A DNA stretch of 64,000 nucleotides from Echinarachnius parma (Eukaryota > Echinodermata > Echinoidea > Clypeasteroida > Echinarachniidae). The translations under genes were made by a program, and so were the position numbers. Within the stretch, counting starts at the first letter, position 1, and each line of letters begins with the position of its first letter. The stretch lies in contig JBAMJV010001867.1 of NCBI GenBank assembly GCA_037951105.1, forward strand, positions 1-64,000. The letters are read 5' to 3'. Shown one piece after another: positions 21,660 to 33,110 of this stretch. The notes under the pieces are model-generated. The model ran no database searches. It was not told the origin of the DNA and worked only from the letters and a program-made list of their open reading frames with translations.

Positions 21660-21827
21660 CCAATGAGTTATACCGTTTTTGACAAAAGAGTCTAACCTGA
21701 CTTAGCGGCAACCTGTCTATAGCAGCCAACCTGCCTATAAAAGCCTCCTGTAGAGAAAAACAATGTTATGGAACCTGTCTATACAGTGGCCACTTGTCCC
21801 CATAACGGTGATCACTAAGCACAGGTC
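21660..21827. repeat. Dispersed repeat (GTGGCCACTTGTC motif), copy 2
   Basis: 'caacctgtctatagcagcca', 'aacctgcctataa' and 'atggaacctgtctata' match 10693-10860. Nature unknown. Confidence 0.5.
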
Positions 21828-22232
21828 GGTGTGACAGGGATAAGTGTCCACGTGTCCAGGGCAAATTAAATCAACTACTGTCCAAATCCCTCCGTAACTG
21901 TGTGTTTTGTGTGTGTGTCACGAGTAAAAGCAATGTTTCGAGGCTTTTAAGTTCAAATTTTTCCTATTCAAGTTCATTATACTGAATAAACACACAAAAA
22001 CGTTTACGTTGTATGAGTGACACGTCTGACGTCATTGTGACATCATGTATGAGTTAGTGTGTAGTATGAGTGAATTATTGTTCATTTGATTGTCCGTATG
22101 TATGTGTTTGAGTGTGTATGTGTGTCTCCGTGTGTATGAAGGCTCGAAAGCGGACAAAGATAGGATTTTTAAAGTGTTAGAATGACGTCACTGCCAATTA
22201 TCCCTACCTGGACACTTATCCCTGTTACACCA
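21828..22232. mobile_element. Inverted-repeat element with GGTGTGACAGGGATAAGTG ends
   Basis: GGTGTGACAGGGATAAGTGT at left; ACACTTATCCCTGTTACACC at right, with TCCACGTGTCCAG facing CTGG near it. The interior contains 'acacgtctgacgtcattgtg' and a TGTATG-rich stretch. Target duplication not resolved. Confidence 0.65.
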
Positions 22233-23017
22233 GACATGCGTTGGTTATCCATGAATCATGTGTGTAATAATGTGTACGTTTTTTCATGACGTGCTTGTTT
22301 TGCTATAAGTTCATGCCGTTTCATAATATACCCTTTTTAAGGAATAAGGAAACCGTCTAAAGACAGTAGCTTCCAATCAGCGATAATGAACCAAAAATAA
22401 ACATAATTATAGCGTAATAGTTTTTTAGAAAATTGAGGCCACCAAATGTTAACGCCCATGCAGTGGCGTAATGAGCCAAAACTTTTGGGGGGGCTTAACA
22501 AATTTGTGCAAGGGAGTGAAGCGACCAAGCCCGAAGGAGCGAAGCGACTGAGCGGGGGGGGGGGGGGGGGAGGGTGTGGGAGGGGGGTGTCCCCCCTCCC
22601 ACGGTAGGGAGCTTTTGCATTTTTGGACTTGAAACTGTGCAATCTGATGCATACCTAGAAAGGAAATTTTGACTCGACGACATGTACTATAATGTCGGTA
22701 AGTGCGTCATGATTCTACCGACTAGAAAAGATTTTTTATTTGTTTCATAAAGACAAAAAGCGAAGCGACTGAGCGGGGGAGGGTGTAGGAGGGGGTGTCC
22801 CCCTCCCACGGTAGGAAGCTTTTGCATTTTTTGACTTGAAACTGTGCAATCTGATGCATACTTAGAAAGGTAATTCTGACATGACGACATGTAATATATA
22901 GTGCTATAAGCAGGGCCCTGGGAACGATTTTTTTCACCGGGGGTGCTGAGATATATACGTATATATACCTATATTCTTCTTCTTCTTCTCCTTCTTTCAG
23001 TCTTTTTCTGTCATTAT

Positions 23018-24134
23018 CAGAGGCGGATCTAGCTTTTTGCTAAGGGAGGGGTTTGACCCAATGACGATGTCCATGAGTCGCTATTTTGAACCCCCGTAAG
23101 TGATTTTGTTAAACTTTTTTCAGTGATAGCCGCGAAGCGGGGATTTTTTGTTGCTATTTTGAACCCCCGTAAGTGATTTTTGTTCACTTTTTTCACTGCT
23201 AGCCGCGAAGCGGCGAATTTTGTTGCTATTTTGAACCCCTGTGAGTGATTTTTGTTAACTTTTTTCAGTGATAGCCGCGAAGCGGCGATTTTTTTGGGGG
23301 GCTATTTTGAACCCCCGTAAGTGATTTTTGTTCACTTTTTTCACTGCTAGCCGCGAAGCGGCGAATTCTGTTGCTATTTTGAACCCCCGTAAGTGAATTT
23401 TGTTAACTTTTTTCAGTGATAGCCGCGAAGCGGCGATTTTCTTGTTGCTATTTTGAACGCCCCTAAGTGATTTTTGTTAACTTTTTTCAGTGATAGCCGC
23501 GAAGCGGCGATTTTTTTGGGGGGCTATTTTGAACCCCCGTAAGTGATTTTTGTTCACTTTTTTCACTGCTAGCCGCGAAGCGGCGAATTCTGTTGCTATT
23601 TTGAACCCCCGTAAGTGAATTTTGTTAACTTTTTTCAGTGATAGCCGCGAAGCGGCGATTTTCTTGTTGCTATTTTGAACGCCCCTAAGTGATTTTTGTT
23701 AACTTTTTTCAGTGATAGCCGCGAAGCGGCGATTTTCTTTTTGCTATTTTGAACCCCCGTAAGTGATTTTGTTTAACTTTTTTCATTGATAGCCGCGAAG
23801 CTGCGATTTTTGTGTGGCTATTTTGGACCCCCGTAAGTGATTTTGTTCACTTTTTTCACTGCTAGCCGCGAAGCGGCGAATTTTGTTGCTATTTTGAACC
23901 CCCGTAAGTGATTTTTGCTAACTTTTTACACTGATAACCACAAAGCGGCGATTTTTTGGCTATTTTGGACCCCCGTAAGTGATTTTTTTTCACTTTTTTC
24001 ACTGCTAGCCACAAAGCGGCAAATTGTTTTGCTATTTCACTTTTTTCACTGATACATTTTCACTTGGCAGCCCAAGGGGGGGGGGGGGGTTAAACCCCAT
24101 CCCCCCCCCCCCCCCCCCCGTAGATCCGCCACTG
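23018..24134. mobile_element. Inner element (CAGAGGCGGATCTAG ends) filled by a satellite
   Basis: CAGAGGCGGATCTAGCTTTT at left; GTAGATCCGCCACTG at right. A compact 206-bp relative with the same ends, 'gacccaatga', 'cacttggcagcccaa' and paired G/C runs is at 46299-46504, which carries only a trace of the array motif. No clear target duplication here. Confidence 0.75.
23085..24050. repeat. Satellite array, 74-bp units, about 13 copies
   Basis: The unit is GCTATTTTGAACCCCCGTAA, GTGATTTTTGTT, CACTTTTTTCACTGCTAGCC, GCGAAGCGGCGA. Two variants alternate (AACTTTTTTCAGTGATAG and CACTTTTTTCACTGCTAG). A 222-bp block of three units starting at 23289 is repeated at 23511 almost perfectly. The outermost right units are decayed (CCACAAAGCGGC). 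Confidence 0.9.
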
Positions 24135-25129
24135 AAATGTCAAGGTGCATTTTCCCGTCTGGTGATATGTTCGTCTGAGTGATTGATCTTTGTGAAGAGT
24201 AAATAGTTTACAGACGTTGTAGCAAGCTGACCTTCCTGCCCAATATCGTCTAACCATAATTTGCATATATCCAAATTATCCCAAAGTAAAAACAAAAAGA
24301 AACAAAAAAGCGTCATTTTTGGCTGTCGGCTGTGTGACAATTTCGTAAATGAAGCATAATGATATATAACATACAGAAATGTTTGCAGGGGGTGCTGCGC
24401 ACACCCTGAAAAATTTCCGGGGGTGCTGCAGCACCCCCAGCACCCCCGCTTCCCAGGGCCATGGCTATAAGTACAGTACTATAAGTGCGTCATGATTCAA
24501 CCAACCGGAAAAGAGTTTGTATTTGTTTCATAAAGAAAAATCGAATATGCACCCCCAAAATAATGATAGCAAAGTGACATATTATACAGTTCAACAGTGC
24601 ATCAAAAGCCTTATTATGTATGATACAAAAATACGAACAAAGAATTCTAGACGTAGACAAGACTTATTCCCGAGAGAGTGGAGCGACCGAGAGGGGGAGA
24701 AGGGTGGTATTGGGTCCGTGCACGGTAAGGGTGAGTTTGCAATGTTTTAAGTCTGGTGCATACTTAGGGCGGAAATTTGAATTGACATGAAGTAAAATAT
24801 GAGTTATCTTGTCTTTAAAATACATTTTTTTTCAATCACTGGTATCGAATTAGATATAAGCCATGATTGAAATTTTATTTGGGGGGGCTAGCGCCCCCCC
24901 AAGCCCCCCACCAGTACGCCAGTGCGCCCATGGGATCCAAAACTACTTGCAGCGAAATATCTCCAAATATCTCCAGCGAAGTATATCCAAATGGAATAAA
25001 TGTACTATCCTTTTAATCTATAGTGTGTATTTTGAGGTTTAAAAGAGAGCACTTGATGACGTTTTGGCAATATTGTAATTTTATTATACAGAAAGTGCGA
25101 TGAAAATCTTGATAGAACAAAAAAAGAAC

Positions 25130-25130
<1 letters not shown>

Positions 25131-25160
<30 letters not shown>

Positions 25161-25174
25161 CTTCTTCTTCTTCT
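25131..25174. repeat. (TTC)n microsatellite
   Basis: About 44 bp of uninterrupted CTT repeats. Reading it on the minus strand gives a spurious poly-Lys frame. Confidence 0.95.
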
Positions 25175-25744
25175 CTACATGTGTATGCTTTGCCTGCATA
25201 GTGTTTAATAACATTATGATGAAAAAACCCCTATACTTTCATCTTTCAAACAAGCTGAGAATTAGGCATTCGATTCTGGGTTAAAACGTTGATATTAAAC
25301 ACAATTTTTTTCTCAGCTCAATAACTTTTCCTATTTTATCCGTTTGCTTAATTCACAATTGGAGAAAATAAATGCATTACATCGCAATCTTCCCTCAATT
25401 ATTGAAACTCAAATACATTGGCATCGAATATAGTATAGTATATAGGACATTATATCAAATTCAAATTCAAATTCATTTATTTTCCACAACTGGAATAAAA
25501 ACATATATAAATAGAAAGTATACATACGTATTAGTAAAAACAATGCATAATAGCAATACAACATGTATCGAACAACAAGAGAAACAACGGGTATTTTTGC
25601 TCAACTACATGTGCCTATACTATAATTATGTTAAAAGAAATAATATACTTTTAGCAATAATGTGAGGCATACAATTATGTGAAACAAAATACTGTATATA
25701 GTTGCAATAGTATCCGCTTTTCTTTCTCATATATATAGTAATGC

Positions 25745-25855
25745 TCCGAGCGCTTTGAGACTTAATTGTAATAAAGCTCTATGTAAAAGTGGACAATTAT
25801 TATTATTATTATTGTTATTATTATCATTATGATTATAATTCTTCATCCACCCACT
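25745..25855 (+). repeat. Probable 3' tail of a SINE or LINE
   Basis: 'gagcgctttgagactta', then 'aataaagctctatgtaa' and a (TTA)n tail at 25797-25830, resemble the 3' ends of many CR1/L2-type LINEs and the SINEs that use them. No reading frame belongs to it. Confidence 0.45.
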
Positions 25856-25884
25856 CAAGCCAAGGGGTGTCCTCTCGACCCCGG

Positions 25885-25920
<36 letters not shown>

Positions 25921-26587
25921 TGAAATATTGATCACTCTTTCACCCATTCCAGGGGCATGGTTTAGTTGTGGCCGGATTTGATCCGGCCGTGGCAACAGTC
26001 CGGGCAGTGCAATTATTTAGGGGAATGGCTGCTAACTTCAATTTTCATAGTTTAGCCACCAAATCTAACCATAGCCACCACATCTTACATAACGCCACCA
26101 TATTATGTAGGGTTAGGGTTAGTTTTGGTCGCAACCATTCTTTTGAAAATTGAGGTTAGCGACCACCGGTGTGGGAGCGGATTTGATCCGGCCGTGGCAA
26201 CAGTCCGGGCAGTGACAATATTTAGGGGGATGGCTGCTAACTTCAATTCTCATAGTTAAGCCACCAAATCTAACCATAGCCACCATGTTTAGGGTTAGGG
26301 TTAGTTTTGGTCGCAGCCATTCTTTTAAAAATTGAGGTTAGCGACCAAAAATAACATATCGGCAAGTCGGACAGAATGTGCGCGCGGATAATTTTTATCC
26401 GCCCGGACCAATCCCGCGGTCGGACCTTTTCCGCTTCCACACCGTCTTATTGACGAGAGGGGACAGTGGCTAAAACACATACAAAACAGAAGGGTAACAA
26501 ACTTTACAAATAAAGTCAAACAAGAGGGTGCCCCACCCACAACTAAACTACGCCCCTGGAATGGGTGAAAGAGTGATCAATATTTCA

Positions 26588-26631
<44 letters not shown>
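25885..26631. mobile_element. Palindromic element bounded by poly-A and poly-T, with a CAGGGGC-ended core
   Basis: A 29-base A run at left and a T run of about 37 at right border inverted arms ATCCCTTTTGAAATATTGAT and CACTCTTTCACCCATTCC. Inside, CAGGGGCATGGTTTAGTTGT (25950) faces ACAACTAAACTACGCCCCTG (ending 26558). Two direct copies of a segment starting 'cggatttgatccggccgtgg' lie at 25973 and 26177. Each contains a gccacca-rich stretch and a TAGGGTTAGGGTTAG word. Confidence 0.75.
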
Positions 26632-26635
<4 letters not shown>

Positions 26636-27077
26636 CTTTAAACAAAAATTTAATATAGATAGATAATAATTATATTAATACATTTCAATTTATTTTATGT
26701 CATCTTTGTGTTTTATTTCCATGATAACATTAATTAAACAGGGGGAAAGGTCATGATCTTCCACAACAGGGGGGTGTGCAACCCCCCCCCCCCCCCCCCC
26801 CCCCCACCCCCCTCAGTCTACTAAGAGTGACATTTCTTAATATTCGATATTGGTTACATCATCACTGATCCCCGACGTTTCTTTACAGGGCCGATCATGA
26901 ACGATTTGCCCCAAGCTTTTCTTCATGCGTAGGTACGGAGCAGTAACTTGATCGCATGTGTCGGTCTTGTTATACAATAATTACATAGTAACAAACTAAC
27001 AATACGCGCGGATATTATTTCATTCATTTTTTTAAAACACTTTTCAGCAATTATTTCTCATTTTCCCCATTTTAGCG
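26632..27077. other. AT-rich DNA with a long C run; no gene seen
   Basis: C-rich tract at about 26780-26813. Nothing else recognised. Confidence 0.4.
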
Positions 27078-27081
27078 TTAA

Positions 27082-27491
27082 AGTGATCTATATACGTATT
27101 ATAGTAACTTGATTAACATGTCCACAAAATAATGAAGGGTTGCTTAAATGTATGTGATCTGATATGTCATTTGAGTTATGTGTGAAAATCCATGGTAAAT
27201 GAATGCCATATGACCGAGTAATCCGAGAAAATGCAAAGTGATATCTGAAAACTCATTGCACTTATACTTTGTTGAACGAATGAAAATCTCCCTGGAAGAC
27301 TTTCAAATCTGAACACTTCAATCATGAATAATTATCTTTATAACGAAATTGAAACTTGGATCGAGTAAAGATAAATGTGCCATACTTTATATATTGGTAA
27401 TACGAATACAACAGTATACATGTATAGGTATGTGAGAACCGCTAGAGTATTAGACTTGTGTTGTTGTTTTTGAAAATGTTACTATATCCCT
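27082..27491. mobile_element. Family B TTAA-type MITE, copy 4
   Basis: TTAA at 27078-27081 and 27492-27495. Left end AGTGATCTATATACG is mutated; the right end is GTTACTATATCCCT. The interior 'gaaccgctagag' and 'atgcaaagtgatatc' are diagnostic. Confidence 0.75.
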
Positions 27492-27495
27492 TTAA

Positions 27496-27955
27496 AATTC
27501 TCTCTTTGTTTTGTATGATTGCAAACCTTGTTTTCCAACAATTGTTTGCCACTTTGCCGTTCTTTTCTGAGCAGACTCCCCGTGCGTGCAGGTGCTTTGA
27601 AAGCGGCATTCCCTATAACTATAATCACCCTCCAAGGCGCCCACGATCTGTTTGAACGCATATACAAAGACATAAATGGAGAGTCGTATTTCACAAACAA
27701 TGTATATGGATATCCGATCATATTGATATTTCAAATATGTTGTGACTGATGAAAGATGATAGATTGAACTTGGAATATCCGATAAACAAAGCGCGTTCGT
27801 TTAGAAGTAACAACAACAATACTCTGTATGAATGACATAAAGAAAAACTGTTGACAGTTATATATATACAAAAGTTGCTTATATCATTTATTCCTCTTCT
27901 GTATATTATACTCAAGTTCGAGGTAAAAGAAATGATATTGATTTCAATTCAATTG
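27496..27955. other. No supported feature
   Basis: Overlapping frames of 65-80 codons on both strands between 27458 and 27749 have no motif or splice support. Confidence 0.4.
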
Positions 27956-27959
27956 TTAA

Positions 27960-28516
27960 AGGGATAGTTGAGTTCTGGTAAGGAGAGTACAGTTTTAGTG
28001 AAACTGAATTTTAGTAACCAAAACCTGCATCATTACATTACAAACTTATAGTTATAACTAGAAAGGAACACAAAATTACAAATGACGTAGTAAAGATCAT
28101 GTTATCATTCAAAAAGAGCCGTTAAAACGTAAGAGGGCGCTCTCTAAACACTCATCGGTTTCAACCATTTTGAATAAAATATTGTGCATGTGATGCTTTG
28201 TTGAAACAGTGATTAGATAGAGAAATAACCAACAACTATTTAAATTCCTATTTTGTAACTTTTTTGAAAAGAGGAAGCATTTTTTTGAATTGTTAACGGC
28301 TGGTTCAAAATTCTCTAATAAACCCGGGCCCCGGGTTTATTACAAATTGTTATATTTATGGATATTTCAGCCGTTTCTGAACCGATTTTGATCAAACAAA
28401 GATGATTTTATTGTTTAAATATTATGCTCTTTCAAATTTTACACACTCAGTTTTTCATTACCTCACAAACCAATTAAGTAGTCTAGCGCCCTCTCTACCA
28501 AAACTCAACTTTCCCT
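27960..28516. mobile_element. Family A TTAA-type MITE, copy 4
   Basis: TTAA at 27956-27959 and 28517-28520. Ends AGGGATAGTTGAGTTCTGG and AAAACTCAACTTTCCCT. Full-length member. Confidence 0.9.
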
Positions 28517-28632
28517 TTAAACTGAAATTAATATTGAAATACAAATGTCAAAGTCCTTCTATGCAATCTATACGGCGCCACACTTTTATGTAAGTAAACA
28601 CCTACACTGTTAGAAAATTTCTCAGTAAAAAT

Positions 28633-29025
28633 ACAGAAAAGTGCTTTGCAGCAGAGTCTCGAGACGTCCTGTAAGTTTACTGCATACTTCTTTTCGCAAT
28701 TTACTACTTATCTGTTTTTAACAGACAATCTGTGTGTGATAAATACAATTTCTTCTTTAAAATAACAGAAAAGTACTTGCAGCAGAATCTCGAGGACTCC
28801 TGTAATTTTACTGCACAATTCTTTTCGCAATTTACTACTTATCTGTTTTTAACAGACAATCTGTGTGTGATAAATACAATTTCTTCTTTAAAAAACAGAA
28901 ATGTACTTGAAGCAGAGTCTCGAGAACTCCTGTTATTTTACTGCATAAATCTTATTGCAATTTACTACTTTTCTGTTTTTATAAAATATCTGTATGTAAT
29001 AAAAACAATTTCTTCTTTAAAAAAA
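28633..29025. repeat. Tandem array, 131-bp unit, three copies
   Basis: 'gcagcagagtctcgag' (first unit), 'gcagcagaatctcgag' and 'aagcagagtctcgag' recur at about 28648, 28778 and 28908, each followed by 'tttttcgcaatttactactt'-like and 'tctgttttta' segments and 'acaatttcttctttaaa'. A 107-codon frame across it is a by-product. Confidence 0.85.
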
Positions 29026-29088
29026 CAGAAAGTCAATCCATATCACAAAAATTAAAAATGGCGCTTGTGGTGAGCTTCATCCTACATC

Positions 29089-32000
29089 TAGTCCAGTCAA
29101 AATATGAAATAACCCACCACTAATTGCAACAGAAACGATTCCACTTGTATATGTTGTAGAATAGCCACCAAAACAACATACTAAAAGTTGACAAAAATTG
29201 AAGTGGTGGATAAGGGTCTAATTTGCATAAATTCAAAATGGCCGCCATACAGCCTTTTCAAGGCCATATCTCTGGATATGAATCACTTAGAAAGTTAATT
29301 CTGGTGTCTACACCCATGTTTTCAAGGTCAAGGAACACAATTGTAACCTAATTAGCAACATTCAGGCAACCCATCATACCTAATTTGCATAAAGTTGTAA
29401 ATAATTTATTCAAAATGGCCGCCATGTATCCTATATAAGCCTTTATCTCAGTATGAACCCAACAGAAAATATGTATTGTATATAGAACCATGTTTCCAGG
29501 TTATGGAACAGAATGTTAGTATATTTGCAACTTTTAAGCACCCCTTTATAGCTAATTTGCATATAAATATATTCAAAATGGCCACCATGTAGGACACTTA
29601 ATCCCATATCTCGAGATATGAGACACATAAAAAGTAAATCTAAGTGTCTACAACCATGTTTTCAAGGTCAATGAACACAATTGTAACCTAATTAGCAAGA
29701 TTCAGGCATCCCATCATGCCTAATTTGCAAAAAGTTGTGAATAATTTATTCAAAATGGCCGCCATGTATCCTATCTAAGCCTTTATCTCAGTATACGAAC
29801 CCAACAGAAAGATGTTTATTGTATATAAAACCATGTTTCCAGGTTATGGACCAGATTATAGTATATTTGCAACATTTAAGCATCCCCCTTAGGCCTAGGC
29901 CTATAGCTAATTTGCATATAAATATATTTTTTAAGGCAGCCATGTACGGCATATGTATATATCATTGGAAATAACACATGTTATGAATTCATTCTGTCGT
30001 TATTCTATATACATATTGTCAATGTCAAACACATGATTGTGGCCATTTCAAGCATATTAATCATGAATACCTAATTTGCATACATTTGAATATACATACA
30101 ATTTAACAGAACTCCTTCCTATAGCTCAGTCTGTATATTAAATATTCGTCGAAATAAATGTTTGACTTAACAGAATATTTAAGAATGTTTTACATTTCAT
30201 TGTTGGCTAGAAATGCTGAAAAACCAATAATGATACCTCATTTGAAGCTAGTGTGAGTTCATAAATGGAATGACCGGAAAATGCATCACAGAGTACAAAT
30301 TCAAATGAAGAGATCAAGCCTTGACTATGAGTGAAAACACATCAGTGCAAACAAAAGAGGGAGCCATCCAAAGCGATCCTCAGCTACTGTTTCAGAGACT
30401 CATAACACAAGACAATCTCCAAGAGGCGTTTGATTATGAGCTGTGTAGCTATCCTCCTGCACTGTTCGAGAACAAGTTTACACCGCGACTGGAGAACAAG
30501 TTCACACCATGACTGGCAAACAAAGCTCAACTGGCTGATACACGTTGGAGTCGTTTCATACCTCCAGGAGCATCTGTACATTCAATACATCTTAGATAGC
30601 GGAGCATTTTACTGCAGTCTGCACAGGATCATCTGGAACAAAGGCCCATCATATGATGACATCTGCAAGCAGTATGTCTCGTATGTGGAGAAACACTATG
30701 ATAAGCCAACTGTGGTGTTTGATGGCTACATGAAGGGCCCGAGTACGAAATACGTCATCCACAAACGCTGAACTGGATTGCGTGTGTGTGTACCTGTACA
30801 AGTTTTCTGGTTCGATGGTATCCAACGAGAAGAAGGAGGACTTTCTCTCCAACAGTAAAAACAAGCAAAAGTTCATCATGCTGCTTGACGGACATCTAAG
30901 ACAGGTTAGGTGCCCTACAAAACATGATCCAGGAGATAATGATCTATTCATTGTCCAGACTGCTATCACCATTGCTGAGGCCGAGGGATTACATACCCAT
31001 ACTGTTCTTGTTGCGGATGAAATGGAAAGTCTGGTTCTCCTTTGTTACCATGCCGAGACAACAATGCAGAACATGTTTCTTCGTCCGGAACCTCGGCACT
31101 GCGTGAAGAAGGAGCAAAGATGTTCGGACATATCACTTCTGAAATCTGCACTGGGTCCACAAGTATGTAACAGCATTTTATGTATGCATGCTTTCCTTGG
31201 CTGTGACACGACATCCCATATTCATGGATTTGGGAAGGGAACAGCTCTGAAGCTTGTTCGCACAACAAGATCTTCCATCGGAACAAGCAGAAGTCTTTGG
31301 AGATCAAAGGAGTACAAAGACCGATGTTATATCAGCAGGAGGGAACGCAATTGTTGGTCTATACAAAAGTTAGCCAGATGATAACCTGAACAGTCTCTGT
31401 CTTCAACGTTTTCATGAGAAGGTCAGCACCTGTAGAGTGCCACCTAGTATGCAACCTACTTATGCAGCTGTTTCTTTTCATAGCCAGTATGTATTCTTGT
31501 CAATGCAGCAATGGAAGGGAAATTAAGTCCAGCCATTGGCCCGGGGTTGGAGTGAACGAGATGGAGAATTTAGTCCGATTTCTTCAGACAAAGCTGCAGG
31601 TCCTAGGAATCTCCTGAAGCACCACAGTTGGCTTATCATAGTGTTTCTCCACATACGAGACATACTGCTTGCAGTTGACTGTCATCATATGATAGACCTT
31701 TGTTCCAGATGATCCTATGCAGACTGCAGTAATGCTCCGCTATCTAAGATGTATTGAATGTACAGATGCTCCTGGAGGCATGAAACGTCTCCAAAGTGTA
31801 TAAGCCAGTTGAGCTTTGTTTCCCAGTCGTGGTGTGAACTTGTTCTCCAGTCGTGATGTGAACTTGTTCTCGAACAGTGCAGGAGGATAGCTACACAGCT
31901 CATAATCAAACGCCTCTTAGAAATTGTCTTGGTGTTTAATATACAGACTGAGCTAGGAAGGAGTTCTGTTAAGTTTTATGTATATTCAAATTTATGCAGA

Positions 32001-32990
32001 TTAGGTATTCATGATTAATATGCTTGAAATGGCCATAATCATGTGTTTGACATTGACAATATGTATATAGAGTAACGACAGAATGAATTCATAACATGTG
32101 TTATTTCCAATGATATATACATATGCCGTACATAGCTGCCTTAAAATATATATTTACGGTATATACAAATTAGCTATAAGGGGGGTGCTTAAATGTTGCA
32201 AATATACTATAATCTGGTCCATAACCTGGAAACATGGTTTTAGATACAATAAACATCTTTCTGTTAGGTTCGTATACTGAGATAAAGACCTAGATAGGAT
32301 ATATGGCGGCCATTTTGAATAAATTATTCACAACTTTTTGCAAATTAGGCATGATGGGATGCCTGAATTTTGCTAATTAGGTTACAATTGTGTTCATTGG
32401 CCTTGAAAACATGGGTGTAGACACTTAGATTTACTTTTTATGTGTCTCATATCTCGAGATATGGGATTAAGTGTCCTACATGGCGGCCATTTTGAATATA
32501 TTTATATGCAAATTAGCTATAAAGGGGTGCTTAAAAGTTGCAAATATACTAACATTCTGTTCCATAACCTGGAAACATGGTTCTATATACAATACATATT
32601 TTTCTGTTGGGTTCATACTGAGATAAAGGCTTATATAGGATACATGGCGGCCATTTTGAATAAATTATTTACAACTTTATGCAAATTAGGTATGATGGGT
32701 TGCCTGAATGTTGCTAATTAGGTTACAATTGTGTTCCTTGACCTTGAAAACATGGGTGTAGACACCAGAATTAACTTTCCAAGTGATTCATATCCAGAGA
32801 TATGGCCCTGAAAAGGCTGTATGGCGGCCATTTTGAATTTATGCAAATTATACCCTTATCCACCACTCCAATTTTTGTCAACTTTTAGTATGTTGTTTTG
32901 GTGGCTATTCTACAACATATACAAGTGGAATCGTTTCTGTTGCAATTAGTGGCGGGTTGACCCCCTTTTTTTCATAATTTGACTGGACTA
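29089..32990. mobile_element. 3.9-kb inverted-repeat element carrying a broken gene
   Basis: Tips TAGTCCAGTCAAA and TTTGACTGGACTA. The left arm (29089-30717) and right arm (31620-32990) are inverted copies with clear identity. Both arms are themselves built of repeats of CAAAATGGCCGCCAT, TTTGCATA and 'caaggtcaa.gaacacaatt'. The right arm lacks about 240 bp present at 30160-30405. The spacer and inner arms hold the pseudogene at 30321-31620, whose 5' half is therefore present twice in opposite orientation. Confidence 0.8.
30321..31620 (+). pseudogene. Broken nuclease-like (PIN/FEN1-like?) TE-associated protein
   Basis: Several frames read in order give one protein. 30321-30512 holds a segment with ELCSYPPALFE. 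A stop and frame shifts follow. Next comes a segment (30580-30771) with LHRIIWNKGPSYDDI and PTVVFDGYMKGPSTK. Then 30782-31381 has EDFLSNSKNKQKFI, GDNDLFIVQTA, VLVADEMESLVLLCYHAE, CNSILCMHAFLGCDTTS and GKGTALK. The tail (to 31620) has VPPSMQPTYAAVSFHSQ, SMQQWKG and WGWSE. I recognise this order from uncharacterised proteins that are widespread and multicopy in aquatic invertebrates; acidic motifs (FDGY, GDxDLxIV, CDTT) suggest a FEN1/PIN-type fold, which is inference. At least three frame breaks and in-frame stops mark it as inactive. The 5' half is repeated inverted at 31620-31930. Confidence 0.65.
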
Positions 32991-33110
32991 ATCCCTAACC
33001 TTCCCTAACCATCCTTATTCCTATACCTACTAAGCTAATCCTATGCCTAGCATCCTAACCCTATCATTCTAACATCCTACCTTTCCTACTAACATGTTGT
33101 GTAATCAGTT
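32991..33110. repeat. CCTAACC/ATCCTA simple repeat
   Basis: Imperfect CCTAA, ATCCTA and CCTAC repeats immediately after the inverted-repeat element. A reverse-sense relative (GGAATAGG) occurs at 44887-44950. Confidence 0.65.

Larger units (their letters stand above)
22911..24463. mobile_element. Middle hAT-like element of the nest
   Basis: GCTATAAG is duplicated exactly at 22903-22910 and 24464-24471. Ends CAGGGCCCTGGGA and TCCCAGGGCCATG. Near each end is a GGGGGTGCTG motif. It contains the element at 23018-24134. Confidence 0.85.
22461..24924. mobile_element. Outer hAT-like element of a three-level nest
   Basis: CGCCCATG is duplicated exactly at 22453-22460 and 24925-24932. Ends CAGTGGCGTAATG and CAGTACGCCAGTG. 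The body has a repeated segment (GCGAAGCGACTGAGCGGGGG ... GTGTCCCCC ... GAAACTGTGCAATCTGATGC) at about 22530 and 22750, and a diverged relative near 24670. The 22911-24463 element is inserted in it. Confidence 0.85.

Noticed and set aside
25005..25214. Minus-strand frame with a poly-Lys stretch
   Set aside because: It is the (TTC)n microsatellite read in reverse.
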